DNA of 64,000 nt from Paenibacillus amylolyticus (GTDB lineage Bacteria; Bacillota; Bacilli; Paenibacillales; Paenibacillaceae): positions 186,001 to 250,000 of the forward strand of contig NZ_RIAS01000004.1 of assembly GCF_003719335.1 (NCBI RefSeq), written 5' to 3'. This document shows positions 43,181 through 51,366 of the stretch, in pieces. The notes beneath the pieces are model-generated. The model was given only the letters and a program-made list of their open reading frames with translations, had not been told where the DNA came from and ran no database searches. The position numbers and the translations under genes were made by a program. Position 1 is the first letter of the stretch. Every line of letters begins with the position of its first letter.

Positions 43181-43330
43181 ATTCTAACGATCACCAGCGA
43201 CGCTATTTAGGTGTTTTCGGATGTTTTTAAATCTAACGATCAAGAGAGACGTTATTTTCGGAGTAGAAGGTCATTTTTGTTGAAAATAGGGTGTTTTTAC
43301 TGAAATAAGGTTCCTGGTGATCGCTAGCGT
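43181..43330. repeat. Palindromic intergenic repeat, copy 2 (one unit lost)
   Basis: Forward units lie at 43181-43208 and 43230-43257, and one reverse unit lies at 43303-43330. The region before the reverse unit (GGGTGTTTTTAC) matches the spacer between the two reverse units of copy 1, showing that the copies are homologous and that one reverse unit is missing here. The second forward unit has diverged (GATCAAGAGAGAC). Confidence 0.72.
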
Positions 43331-43373
43331 AGTGAATTAGCACCGGATGAGAGCGCAGCTATTGCATATAAGA

Positions 43374-43430
43374 AAAAGACCTCAACTTCACACAACGGGG
43401 ATTCCCCTAATGGTGGTGTCGAGGTCTTTT
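43374..43430. terminator. Terminator hairpin between repeat and SDR gene
   Basis: AAAAGACCTC pairs with GAGGTCTTTT around an inner GGGGATTCCCC hairpin. It could end transcription from either side. Confidence 0.6.
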
Positions 43431-43624
43431 AGCATCAAACAAGCGGTGTGGAAGTAAAAAACTTTGGGCTTGGCCTGATGTCAGTAAAATTTCGCTACAC
43501 GCTACTCTCTACAAACTATAGGGCATCTCGCCCGAGGACATCGCGTAGAGTACGCACCCGTAGGTTCTACTATACGTCCGCCCATGTGCCAATGATGTTG
43601 GTGTTACCAACCATCAATTACCTA
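43431..43624. other. 3' untranslated stretch of SDR gene, no gene seen
   Basis: The 194 bases between the terminator and the SDR stop codon have no convincing frame other than an antisense shadow of the SDR gene. They contain small hairpins such as GGGC-ATCTC-GCCC (around 43520). Confidence 0.4.
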
Positions 43625-44392
43625 TTATTGTCCCATCATACCGCCATCTACGGTGTAAAGGGATGCTGTAACGTAGGATGCGTCTTCGGACAGCAGGAAA
43701 TTCATCACAGCTGCAACTTCTTCCGGTTCACCGTAACGGCCCATTGGAATGGCGGATACTGTAGCGGATTGGTAATCTTCCACGTTGCCGGAGTTAGCTT
43801 CGATCTGGCGCATCATACGTGTGTTGATTGTACCTGGCAATACGGCGTTAACACGAATGTTGAAAGGTGCCAGTTCGTTAGCAGCGGTACGTGTGAGACC
43901 AACAACGGCATGTTTGGACATAATATATGGAGATACCGCCGGAGCGCCCATCAGACCAGCAAGGGAAGAGGTATTCAGAATCGCACCGGATTTTTGTTTT
44001 TTCATCACAGGAATGACGTTTTGCAGACCCAGGAATACCCCGCGAATATTTACGTTGTATACCGTGTCGAGTGCTTCAACGCTGAGGTCTTCGATCAGAC
44101 CTGTAGGCCCTTCAATACCAGCATTATTGGCAAAATAATCGATACGTCCAAAGGCATCCAGTGCTTTTTGCACATAATTTTTAACATCTGCTTCATCGGA
44201 TACGTTGGCTTTGACCGCAATGACATGCTCTTGATCGAGATTCAATTCAGCAATCGTTTTGGCAATCGCTTCTTCGTTCAAATCAACCAATACCAGATTA
44301 ATTTTACGTTCAGCCAGGCGACGTGCAAGCTCTTTACCAATACCTCCGGCAGCTCCTGTAATTACAGCGGTTTGTGTGTAGGATGTACTCAT
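43625..44392 (-). CDS. Short-chain dehydrogenase/reductase (SDR)
   Basis: A 255-residue classical SDR. The cofactor motif is TGAAGGIG (residues 12-19) with VDLN after strand 2, favouring NAD(H). NNAG is present, the catalytic Ser lies in ILNTSSLAG, and Tyr/Lys in SPYIMSK. The C-terminus YTVDGGMMGQ is typical. The substrate is unknown. It is divergent from a TetR-family gene, which is the likely regulator. A long plus-strand frame across it (43448-44398) is an antisense shadow. Confidence 0.92.
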   Translation of the reverse strand: MSTSYTQTAVITGAAGGIGKELARRLAERKINLVLVDLNEEAIAKTIAELNLDQEHVIAVKANVSDEADVKNYVQKALDAFGRIDYFANNAGIEGPTGLIEDLSVEALDTVYNVNIRGVFLGLQNVIPVMKKQKSGAILNTSSLAGLMGAPAVSPYIMSKHAVVGLTRTAANELAPFNIRVNAVLPGTINTRMMRQIEANSGNVEDYQSATVSAIPMGRYGEPEEVAAVMNFLLSEDASYVTASLYTVDGGMMGQ

Positions 44393-44509
44393 GATTGAAT
44401 CGTCTCCTTATAATATATAATGGGCAGGTAATCTTCCAAAGCTGAAAACCTGTCGTTTTTAGCTCCTGTCTTAATGTTAAGATATACATAAACATGTGAC
44501 AATAATCAT

Positions 44510-44526
44510 TGACAGCGTAAATGTCA
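44510..44526. promoter_or_regulatory. Candidate TetR operator in SDR/TetR divergent region
   Basis: TGACA-GCGTAAA-TGTCA is a perfect inverted repeat with 5-bp arms; a further half-site TGTGACA lies 14 bases upstream. It overlaps a TTGACA -35-like element and sits between the divergent genes. Confidence 0.45.
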
Positions 44527-44592
44527 GCTATTGAACACAGATGTAAGCGTTGTTCATTTAGGTTACAATAATGGACAAAGGAGGCGGAATTG

Positions 44593-45228
44593 TTGATTAT
44601 CGAACATCCTCAGGATCGGAGAGCACGAAGAACGCAGGATGCAATCATCGCTGCGGCGGTGTCTTTAATATTGGAGAAGGGGGCCGATGCCCTCACCATA
44701 CGAGATATCACGGAACGGGCGGATTATAATCGGGGGACTTTTTATTTGCATTTTCCCGGAAAACCGGAGCTGCTGCAATTCCTTCTGGAAGATTTCCTGC
44801 AAGGATTAGGACAGGCTTACGCCGTGCCTTATGCTAATCTTACAGAAGTGGATATGACCGGACTGTTACCGTCGACTATGCCTGTGTTTGAATATATTGA
44901 AAACCATCAGGATCAATTCAAGGCTTTGATGACGATGCATGGGGATATGGCGCTCAGGATCAACAATGTGTTCCGAAATTACCTTACTCAGGACTTCATT
45001 TTGGTGACTGAAGATAGTGAGCAAGTGATCAATTATGACATCATGTTAAGTTATCTCGTATCAGCAACCGTGGGGGTTATTATGCATTGGGCAGAAACAG
45101 GGTTCAAATACTCCGCTCATTACATGGGGGAACAGCTGACAGCTCTCATTAACATCAAACCGACCCGTCTGCTGATTGAACCAGGACAGAAGGGCCGGAC
45201 AATGAATGAGCGAATGCTGCTGGACTAA
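44593..45228 (+). CDS. TetR-family transcriptional regulator
   Basis: A 211-residue regulator. The TetR DNA-binding domain occupies about residues 10-60 (RTQDAIIAAAVSLILEKGADALTIRDITERADYNRGTFYLHFPGKPELL). The ligand domain resembles the TetR_C group found in many low-GC bacteria. Start TTG 44593 is eight bases after AAAGGAGG; the TTG one codon earlier is also possible. It is divergent from the SDR gene and probably represses it. Confidence 0.88.
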   Translation: MIIEHPQDRRARRTQDAIIAAAVSLILEKGADALTIRDITERADYNRGTFYLHFPGKPELLQFLLEDFLQGLGQAYAVPYANLTEVDMTGLLPSTMPVFEYIENHQDQFKALMTMHGDMALRINNVFRNYLTQDFILVTEDSEQVINYDIMLSYLVSATVGVIMHWAETGFKYSAHYMGEQLTALINIKPTRLLIEPGQKGRTMNERMLLD

Positions 45229-45295
45229 TACATGCAAATACATGCTAATGCTGTGTGAATGCCTTCCGCTACGGGGGCTTACGTACAACTGAAGG

Positions 45296-46111
45296 TTAGC
45301 CCGTCATTGAAGCAGATGCAGCGCGCTGCATCTGGAGCAGTTGTTCGCGAATAAGGACAGACTCTCCAACCATAATTAAAGCTGGATTACAGATACGATG
45401 CCTATCTGCTAATGTCTGCAGTTCGGCAAGTGTGCCTGTAACAATTCGTTCTTCGCTTGTCGTTCCGCGCTCAATTAGTGCTGCTGGCGTATGCCCCGCT
45501 TTGCCATGACGAAGCAACTCTTGCTGAATCTGTGACAACTGGCTTATCCCCATGTAAATTACAAGTGTATCTACGCTATGGGCAAGCAGGTCCCAGCGAA
45601 CAGAGGATACAGTTCCATCACTGCCAGTTCCCGTTACGCAGGCAAAAGAAGAAGCGACCCCGCGATGGGTTAGTGGAATGAGCGAAGAAGCGGAGGTGCC
45701 AACAGCCGAAGTGATGCCTGGAATAATCTCATACGGGATACCGGATTCCGCCAGCATCAGCGCTTCCTCACCGCCACGGCCGAAGATGAACGGGTCACCA
45801 CCTTTAAGCCTGACAACGTGTTTGCCTTCTGCTGCATGAGAAGCCAGCATACGTCCAATCATTTCCTGGCTCATGGAGTGAAGCCCAGGAGCTTTGCCAC
45901 AGTAAATGCGGAGAGCGCCATCCCGCGCCTCAGCAATTAATTCATCTGTGACAAGTCGGTCATACATAATGACATCAGCGGACTGAATACGTTTCAGGGC
46001 TTTGACTGTAATCAGTTCGGGATCACCAGGGCCGGCACCAATGATACTTACCAACCCCCGGCTCATGACCGTGTTCCTATAATTGACTTCTGCAGGTTTA
46101 ACAAAATCCAT
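45296..46111 (-). CDS. sumT: Uroporphyrinogen-III C-methyltransferase (SumT)
   Basis: A 271-residue SAM-dependent methyltransferase that makes precorrin-2, the first step to siroheme. Family motifs are VSIIGAGPGDPELITVKA (SAM site P-loop), YDRLV, VVRLKGGDPFIFGRGGEE and the region IPGITSAVGTSAS. GAAGGAGG precedes the ATG. It is the last gene of the nirB-nirD-sumT operon, so it supplies siroheme for the NirB subunit. The oxidase/ferrochelatase step (YlnF-type) is not encoded here. Confidence 0.93.
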   Translation of the reverse strand: MDFVKPAEVNYRNTVMSRGLVSIIGAGPGDPELITVKALKRIQSADVIMYDRLVTDELIAEARDGALRIYCGKAPGLHSMSQEMIGRMLASHAAEGKHVVRLKGGDPFIFGRGGEEALMLAESGIPYEIIPGITSAVGTSASSLIPLTHRGVASSFACVTGTGSDGTVSSVRWDLLAHSVDTLVIYMGISQLSQIQQELLRHGKAGHTPAALIERGTTSEERIVTGTLAELQTLADRHRICNPALIMVGESVLIREQLLQMQRAASASMTG

Positions 46112-46160
46112 CGTGCACCCCTCCTTCTGTCAGCATTGCCTTGTCAAGCCAACCATTTAG

Positions 46161-46478
46161 TTAACCTGCAATCGTAATATAGATATCCCCGCTATCTCCG
46201 TCCACTTCTGTTTTGTATGTGTTCAAGCAACCATCGTCCGGTTCGTGTACTTTGCCGCTTCGCAGATCAATCTTCCAGTCATGCAGCGGGCAGTGAACGG
46301 CTGTGCCGCAGACCATGCCCTCCGATAGCTTGCCGCCCTTGTGAGGGCAGCGATTCTCTACGGCATGTAGGCTGCCGTCACTCAGTTTGAAAACGGCAAT
46401 TTCGGTATCCTCGACCAGAAAGGTACGAGCTCCTTTTTCATCAATGTCGGCCAGATGCCCAATTCGAAATTTACTCAT
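46161..46478 (-). CDS. nirD: Nitrite reductase small subunit (NirD), Rieske-type
   Basis: A 105-residue protein with a Rieske [2Fe-2S]-type fold. Ligand motifs are CPHKGG and CPLHDW, so the cluster site appears intact, as in many Firmicute NirD proteins, unlike the enterobacterial form that lacks it. It pairs with NirB in the cytoplasm for NADH-dependent nitrite reduction to ammonia. It lies 16 bases after nirB. Confidence 0.93.
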   Translation of the reverse strand: MSKFRIGHLADIDEKGARTFLVEDTEIAVFKLSDGSLHAVENRCPHKGGKLSEGMVCGTAVHCPLHDWKIDLRSGKVHEPDDGCLNTYKTEVDGDSGDIYITIAG

Positions 46479-46494
46479 CGCTGATCCTCCTCTT

Positions 46495-48936
46495 CTAGTG
46501 AGCTACCGGTTCTGCACCGGACAGTGGGGTGAAGTTTTTACGCAATTTCTCATCTTCAATAATCTCTTTCCAAGGATCTACCGTGTGACCCAATGTCACT
46601 TCCAGACGTTCCACCAGTGCGAGACGTACATCGCGGTCCGCCAGAGCCTCCTTCACATGATCCAGACCTACCCGTTCAATCCACGCCGCTGTTCTCTCAT
46701 TCCATCTTGCGTTCTCTCTATAGTATTGCAGGTAAGCGTAAGTCCACTCTTCGACTTCAGCATCCGTTTTCACCGTGCATAACAGCTCGGCTGCGCGAAC
46801 CTTCACACCGCCGTTGCCGCCGACATGAAGCTCCCAGGCTCCATCAATGGCTACGACACCGAGGTCCTTGATGGTAGCTTCCGCGCAGTTCCGCGGGCAT
46901 CCGGAGACTGCCAGTTTTACTTTCGCTGGAGCGACCATCTTGTCGAGTTTTTTCTCCAGGCGAATGCCCATTTCGATCGAATCCTGTGTACCGAAACGGC
47001 AGAACGTATTACCGACACATGTTTTTACTGTACGTAATGCTTTGCCGTAACCGAAGCCGGAAGGCATATCGAGCTCTTCCCAAATCTTCGGCAGATTTTC
47101 CTTCTGTACGCCAAGCAAATCGAGTCGTTGTCCACCTGTGAATTTGACCATCGGCACATCATATTTCTCTGCAACTGTTGCGATCTTGATCAGTTCTGCC
47201 GGGGATGTTACACCACCGTAAATCCGCGGAATAACTGAATAGGTGCCGTCCTTCTGGATATTGGCATGGTAACGTTCATTCGTGAATTTGGATACCCGCT
47301 CATCCTCATATTCCGTAGGCCAGATCATGCCAAGGTAGTAGTTAAGGGAAGGGCGACATTTGGAGCAGCCTTCTGGCTCATCCCAGCCCAGTACGTTCAT
47401 GACTTCTTTGACGGTTTTCAGGCCCATCTCCTTGATTTGTGCTACAATTTCATCCCGGTCATACGAAGTACAGCCGCAAATACCTTCTTTGGTTTGCTCG
47501 CCTACGTTGTCCCCTGCATAATAGGTGAGCAATGACTCCACGATTGGTTTACATCCTCCACAGGAAGCAGAAGCTTTCGTACAGGATTTGATAGCACCGA
47601 CGGTGTTACATCCTTTATTGAGAACAGCATCGCCGATGGCAGCTTTCGTTACACCGTTACAGCCACAGATGATCTCATCATCCGGCATGGCAGCCATGCG
47701 TTCTGCTACAGACGGGCCGGATCCGGAACCGCCAGAAGGCGCGCCGAGCAGAATTTCTTTTTCACGGCCGCTGATGTCCTCACCGCTCTTAATTAAGGAA
47801 AAGAGAGATGCGCCATCGGTCGTATCACCAAACAACACTGCTCCGACGAGCTTGCCGTCTTTGATCACCATTTTTTTGTATACACCGTCTACATCATCCT
47901 GGATGCGAATGCTGCGTGTGTCCGGTGAGTCCTTGAATTGTCCGGCAGAGAATACGTCGACTCCCGAAACCTTCAGCTTGGTTGAAGTGACCGATCCTTC
48001 GTATCCTTCGGTTGCTGCACCAGCGAGCCGTTTGGCAAGAACCATACCTTGTTCATATAACGGAGCTACGAGTCCATAGGCAATACCGCGATGTTCCGCA
48101 CATTCTCCTACAGCAGAGATTCCAGGGATACTGGTATGCATATAGTCATCCACGATGACCCCGCGATTAACGTCCAGGCCGCTGTTTCGCGCCAGTTCAA
48201 TCTGCGGGCGAATACCGACCGCCATCACGACGAGGTCTGCCTCAAGCACCGTTTGATCGGTGAATCGAAGGGCCTTAACGCGGCCTTTGCCTGTAATCTC
48301 TTCGGTATGTTTGTTCAAAAGGAACTTCATGCCTTGCTCCTCAAGCTCTCGCTGAAGCATTAATCCAGCAGGTAGATCCAGATTTCGATCCATCAGATGT
48401 CCGTTAATATGAATGACGGTCACGTCCATGCCCAGATTTAATAGTCCGCGGGCAGCTTCCAGACCGAGCAATCCGCCGCCGATCACTGCGGCCTTACGAT
48501 ATTTCTGGGATGCTTGCATCATCGTTTCACAGTCTTTAATATCACGGAAACCGATGACCCCTTCTTTATTCGCGCCTGGGAGAGGCAGAATGAATGCCTG
48601 TGAACCTGTCGCCATAATCAGCTCATCATAGGATGCGTGAACTCCATTCTGAGATACAACTTCCTTGCGTACCGTATCAATCTGCACGACAGGGTCACCC
48701 GGATAGACATGGATACCGTTATCTTCATACCAGCTCCAGTCGTTAATCACGATATCTTCAATGGATGTTCCGCCTGCGAGAACGGAAGATAGCATGATTC
48801 GGTTGTAGTTTGGATGCGGCTCTGCGCCAAAGACGGTAATGTCATACGCATGTGGTGCGAGTTTCACAATATGCTCAATTGTACGAATTCCCGCCATACC
48901 ATTGCCGACCAGCACCAGTTTTTTCGTTGTACTCAT
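46495..48936 (-). CDS. nirB: NADH-dependent nitrite reductase large subunit (NirB)
   Basis: An 813-residue cytoplasmic enzyme that reduces nitrite to ammonia with NADH. Domain order is FAD/NAD(P)-binding (LVLVGNGMAG at the start, second site GGGLLGLEAARG near 150), a BFD-type [2Fe-2S] domain (CGCNGVTKAAIGD and CTKASASCGGC), then the sulfite/nitrite reductase half with the siroheme-[4Fe-4S] cysteines in CVGNTFCRFG and SGCPRNCAEA. ATG 48936 follows GAGGGGG; the frame runs eight codons further but lacks a better site. The gene has a long leader with a terminator and a strong promoter (listed separately). Confidence 0.95.
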   Translation of the reverse strand: MSTTKKLVLVGNGMAGIRTIEHIVKLAPHAYDITVFGAEPHPNYNRIMLSSVLAGGTSIEDIVINDWSWYEDNGIHVYPGDPVVQIDTVRKEVVSQNGVHASYDELIMATGSQAFILPLPGANKEGVIGFRDIKDCETMMQASQKYRKAAVIGGGLLGLEAARGLLNLGMDVTVIHINGHLMDRNLDLPAGLMLQRELEEQGMKFLLNKHTEEITGKGRVKALRFTDQTVLEADLVVMAVGIRPQIELARNSGLDVNRGVIVDDYMHTSIPGISAVGECAEHRGIAYGLVAPLYEQGMVLAKRLAGAATEGYEGSVTSTKLKVSGVDVFSAGQFKDSPDTRSIRIQDDVDGVYKKMVIKDGKLVGAVLFGDTTDGASLFSLIKSGEDISGREKEILLGAPSGGSGSGPSVAERMAAMPDDEIICGCNGVTKAAIGDAVLNKGCNTVGAIKSCTKASASCGGCKPIVESLLTYYAGDNVGEQTKEGICGCTSYDRDEIVAQIKEMGLKTVKEVMNVLGWDEPEGCSKCRPSLNYYLGMIWPTEYEDERVSKFTNERYHANIQKDGTYSVIPRIYGGVTSPAELIKIATVAEKYDVPMVKFTGGQRLDLLGVQKENLPKIWEELDMPSGFGYGKALRTVKTCVGNTFCRFGTQDSIEMGIRLEKKLDKMVAPAKVKLAVSGCPRNCAEATIKDLGVVAIDGAWELHVGGNGGVKVRAAELLCTVKTDAEVEEWTYAYLQYYRENARWNERTAAWIERVGLDHVKEALADRDVRLALVERLEVTLGHTVDPWKEIIEDEKLRKNFTPLSGAEPVAH

Positions 48937-48999
48937 TGTGGTTAGCCCCCTCAGATCCATTTCTGTATTCTGTGTACTACACTGCCTTCGCCTGTTCTT

Positions 49000-49082
49000 A
49001 AAAATCGAAAAAGCCTGTCATGCCTCGGAGGACTGCGCATATACATACGCATCCCTTATCTCCGAATTTGCAAAACAGGCTT
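49000..49082 (-). terminator. Leader terminator (attenuator) upstream of nirB
   Basis: On the minus strand, AAGCCTGT (49082-49075) pairs with ACAGGCTT (49018-49011), enclosing a rod that includes CGGAG/CTCCG and UGCGUAU/AUGCGCA stems, and is followed by TTTTCGATTTTT. It lies about 65-147 nt after the predicted transcription start and about 64 nt before the nirB start, inside the untranslated leader. A terminator here implies control by antitermination. Upstream in the leader, GUUG-AAACGG-CAAU (49097-49084) closes a six-base loop, and AAGGAU (49129-49124) lies in a weaker one; ANTAR proteins bind paired hairpins with six-base loops. Confidence 0.72.
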
Positions 49083-49149
49083 CATTGCCGTTTCAACCAG
49101 CTACGCCGTTGTAACTGTGAGTGATCCTTCAGTTATAGAGTTCTTATGG

Positions 49150-49192
49150 GTTAACTATAAAATAATGATCTATTCGTGTCAATATAGTTAAC
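49150..49192 (-). promoter_or_regulatory. nirB promoter framed by 10-bp inverted repeats
   Basis: On the minus strand TTGACA (49182-49177), a 17-bp spacer and TATAGT (49159-49154) form a near-consensus sigma-A promoter. GTTAACTATA (49150-49159) and TATAGTTAAC (49183-49192) are perfect inverted repeats, one overlapping the -10 element and the other just upstream of the -35 element, spaced for a regulator contacting both ends. Confidence 0.7.
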
Positions 49193-49584
49193 ATAAAAAA
49201 GTATTTGAAATTTGAAGTTAATTATGTTTACATGAGTTTAAAGAAAATCTGAATCGGAAACGGAGAATATGGCTCTAAATAATAAAAATAAGAAAAAAAC
49301 TCCATTTTATGCTTCTGAAACGTTATATAATGTAGGAAATATGCCATGGTGAACACAGTGAATCCATGATTTGTTCCACTTTAACCCGTTGAGATTAGAC
49401 CGAGGATCAAGTTGTATCTCGCGGCGCCTCGCATGAATACTTCAGAGTACCCTGAGATTTTGAAATATAGATGTTTATTTCTTGTTTTTTGTCAGGTAAC
49501 ATGACATTATATCGCTTTCGTGTGTTAATGTATTAAAAGCGAGCACGGGGTCTGTATATCAATATAAGGAGGGATTGATCCATC
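49193..49584. other. Divergent nirB/ANTAR spacer, no gene seen
   Basis: This 392-bp stretch is A+T-rich in its first half and holds no supported frame. It should contain the promoter of the ANTAR gene. I do not see a clear additional operator. Confidence 0.5.
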
Positions 49585-50178
49585 ATGCGATCCATATTGG
49601 TCATCCGAGTACAACCCATTCCGGCCGGCTCGTCCGAAGCAATCCCTCTGACACCAGAGAAGTTGCTGGGAGCGGTTGGTTATCATGTGCAGGTCTCGGA
49701 CAGTGAGGATGAAGTGATGAAGCTTGCTCGTGAAGTCGATGCCTCCATCCTGCATTTGTCTCTTGCGGACGTGGCTTATTGGGTAAAGCGGCTGGTTGAG
49801 GAGAAGTCGGATACTCCGCTTCTCTGGTGGTGTGCTCCAGATACAGCATCTTCCTCTGCCCATGACTGCGAGGTTGACACCTCGTTTGATGGCATCATTA
49901 CACCGTCCATGGCTGGGCCGGAAATTCACTGGACGCTGCACTTTGCTGCGCGGCGTTATATGGAACGCAAGCAATGGGATCAGGAGCGGAAGCAACTGCA
50001 ATCCAGACTGGAAGATCGGAAATGGATTGATATGGCGAAGGCGATCTTATGTGATTTAAAGCAGATCTCCGAATCGGAAGCCTATGATTTGTTACGCAAA
50101 AAAGCGATGGATGAACGCAAACGGATGGTCGATGTAGCTACAGCGATTGTGAAAGCACATCAACTGCTCCAGTCATAA
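49585..50178 (+). CDS. ANTAR-domain regulator with pseudo-receiver, divergent from nirBD
   Basis: A 197-residue protein. The C-terminal 60 residues match the ANTAR RNA-binding domain (LEDRKWIDMAKAILCDL, ISESEAYDLLRKKAMDERKRM, VATAIVKAHQLL), which prevents transcription termination by binding leader hairpins, as in NasR and AmiR. The N-terminal part (about 1-120) has a CheY-like pattern but lacks the phospho-acceptor Asp (ASILHLSLADV), so it is a degenerate receiver. AAGGAGGG lies upstream of ATG 49585. It is divergent from nirBD, whose leader carries a terminator, so nirBD is the likely target. Confidence 0.83.
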   Translation: MRSILVIRVQPIPAGSSEAIPLTPEKLLGAVGYHVQVSDSEDEVMKLAREVDASILHLSLADVAYWVKRLVEEKSDTPLLWWCAPDTASSSAHDCEVDTSFDGIITPSMAGPEIHWTLHFAARRYMERKQWDQERKQLQSRLEDRKWIDMAKAILCDLKQISESEAYDLLRKKAMDERKRMVDVATAIVKAHQLLQS

Positions 50179-50196
50179 TTGGGAGGAGGATGCTCT

Positions 50197-51273
50197 ATGG
50201 ATATGTCTCAGATCCTCAGAGAGGTAGGGCGCGGCAAACGAGGTTCGCGTGATCTGAATTATGCAGAGGCACTCATCGTTGCCGAGAATATATTGAAACA
50301 GCAAGTTTCTCCTGCCCAGACGGCTGCATTTCTTATGGCAGAACGGATGAAGATGGAGAATGTCGAGGAAATGGAAGCCTTTGTCCATGCGTGCCGGAAC
50401 AGTGCGGAGCGTTCCTCCGTATTTCAGGATAGTTTGGATTGTGCAGGTCCTTACGACGGACGAACCAAGTCATTTATGGCAACATATCCTGTGGCATTTG
50501 TACTGGCAGCAACGGGCTTGCCGGTTACGCTACACGGTAGTGAACCTTTACCGCCCAAATGGGGAGTTACATTGTCTGTTGTATTGAGAGAGGCAGGGAT
50601 TGATACACGAAGGATGGACCGGGAAAATGCCCGGAGTGCTGCTCTCCATACAGGTGTAATGTATGTTTCTGCAGAAGACTGGTGTGAGCCGCTTCGCAGA
50701 CTTCGCCCATTACGGGAAGAACTGGGTTTTCGGACGGTACTGAATACAGCCGAGAAGCTGATTGATTATAATCATTCGCCTTATCTTGTTTTTGGGGTGT
50801 TTCATAATACGTTTCTGGATCGAATAGCCAAGCTTCTTACTCGTTTTCAGTATCAACGTGCTTATGTTGTTCAAGGTATGGAAGGGTCGGAGGATCTATA
50901 CATTGATCGTCCTACACGTGTATATGCTGTGGAAAATGGTGAGATGAAGCTTGAACTCGTAGATCCTTCAATCTACGATCTGGATATGCCTGTGCCGGAT
51001 ATGATCTGGACCGCGGCGAAGCAGGTTGAAGTGGCCGAGAGTGTGCTGCGTGGTGAGGGTCATCTCACATTTGTGAATCAGGTGTTGTTGAATGCGGGCT
51101 TTCGTCTATATGTTGCAGGGCGTGTCCCTTCCATTGAGCAAGGGATATATACCTGTAAACAGCATATAGAGAGTGGGGCGGCATTCCGTCTCTATCAACA
51201 GTGGTGTGTTTCTATGGGAGGAGAGTTGCCGGATAGCAGAACGATATCGATCTATCCGGCATCATCTGGTTAA
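50197..51273 (+). CDS. TrpD2/YbiB-like protein of the anthranilate phosphoribosyltransferase superfamily
   Basis: A 358-residue protein with the fold of anthranilate phosphoribosyltransferase: N-terminal helices (RDLNYAEALIVAENILKQQVSPAQTAAFLMAERMK) and a Rossmann-like core. The PRPP-binding GTGGD loop is replaced by GPYDGR, and KHGNR by LHGSEPLPPKWG, as in TrpD2/YbiB proteins. E. coli YbiB has been described as a nucleic-acid-binding protein rather than a tryptophan enzyme. ATG 50197 has GGAGGAGGA eight bases upstream and lies 18 bases after the ANTAR gene, so they form one operon. No trp genes are nearby. A role in nitrite-related regulation is inference. Confidence 0.75.
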   Translation: MDMSQILREVGRGKRGSRDLNYAEALIVAENILKQQVSPAQTAAFLMAERMKMENVEEMEAFVHACRNSAERSSVFQDSLDCAGPYDGRTKSFMATYPVAFVLAATGLPVTLHGSEPLPPKWGVTLSVVLREAGIDTRRMDRENARSAALHTGVMYVSAEDWCEPLRRLRPLREELGFRTVLNTAEKLIDYNHSPYLVFGVFHNTFLDRIAKLLTRFQYQRAYVVQGMEGSEDLYIDRPTRVYAVENGEMKLELVDPSIYDLDMPVPDMIWTAAKQVEVAESVLRGEGHLTFVNQVLLNAGFRLYVAGRVPSIEQGIYTCKQHIESGAAFRLYQQWCVSMGGELPDSRTISIYPASSG

Positions 51274-51366
51274 TCTGTTCATTGAATTTGGTAACACTCG
51301 TGTTACTTCGAATTGTATATTTCAGCGTAAGGTACTATTTCCTCTTTCATTTGCTCTGTTCTGTGC

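Noticed and set aside
43448..44398. 316-codon plus-strand frame
   Set aside because: It is antisense to the well-supported SDR gene, is rich in Cys, His and Phe, has no ribosome-binding site and resembles nothing.
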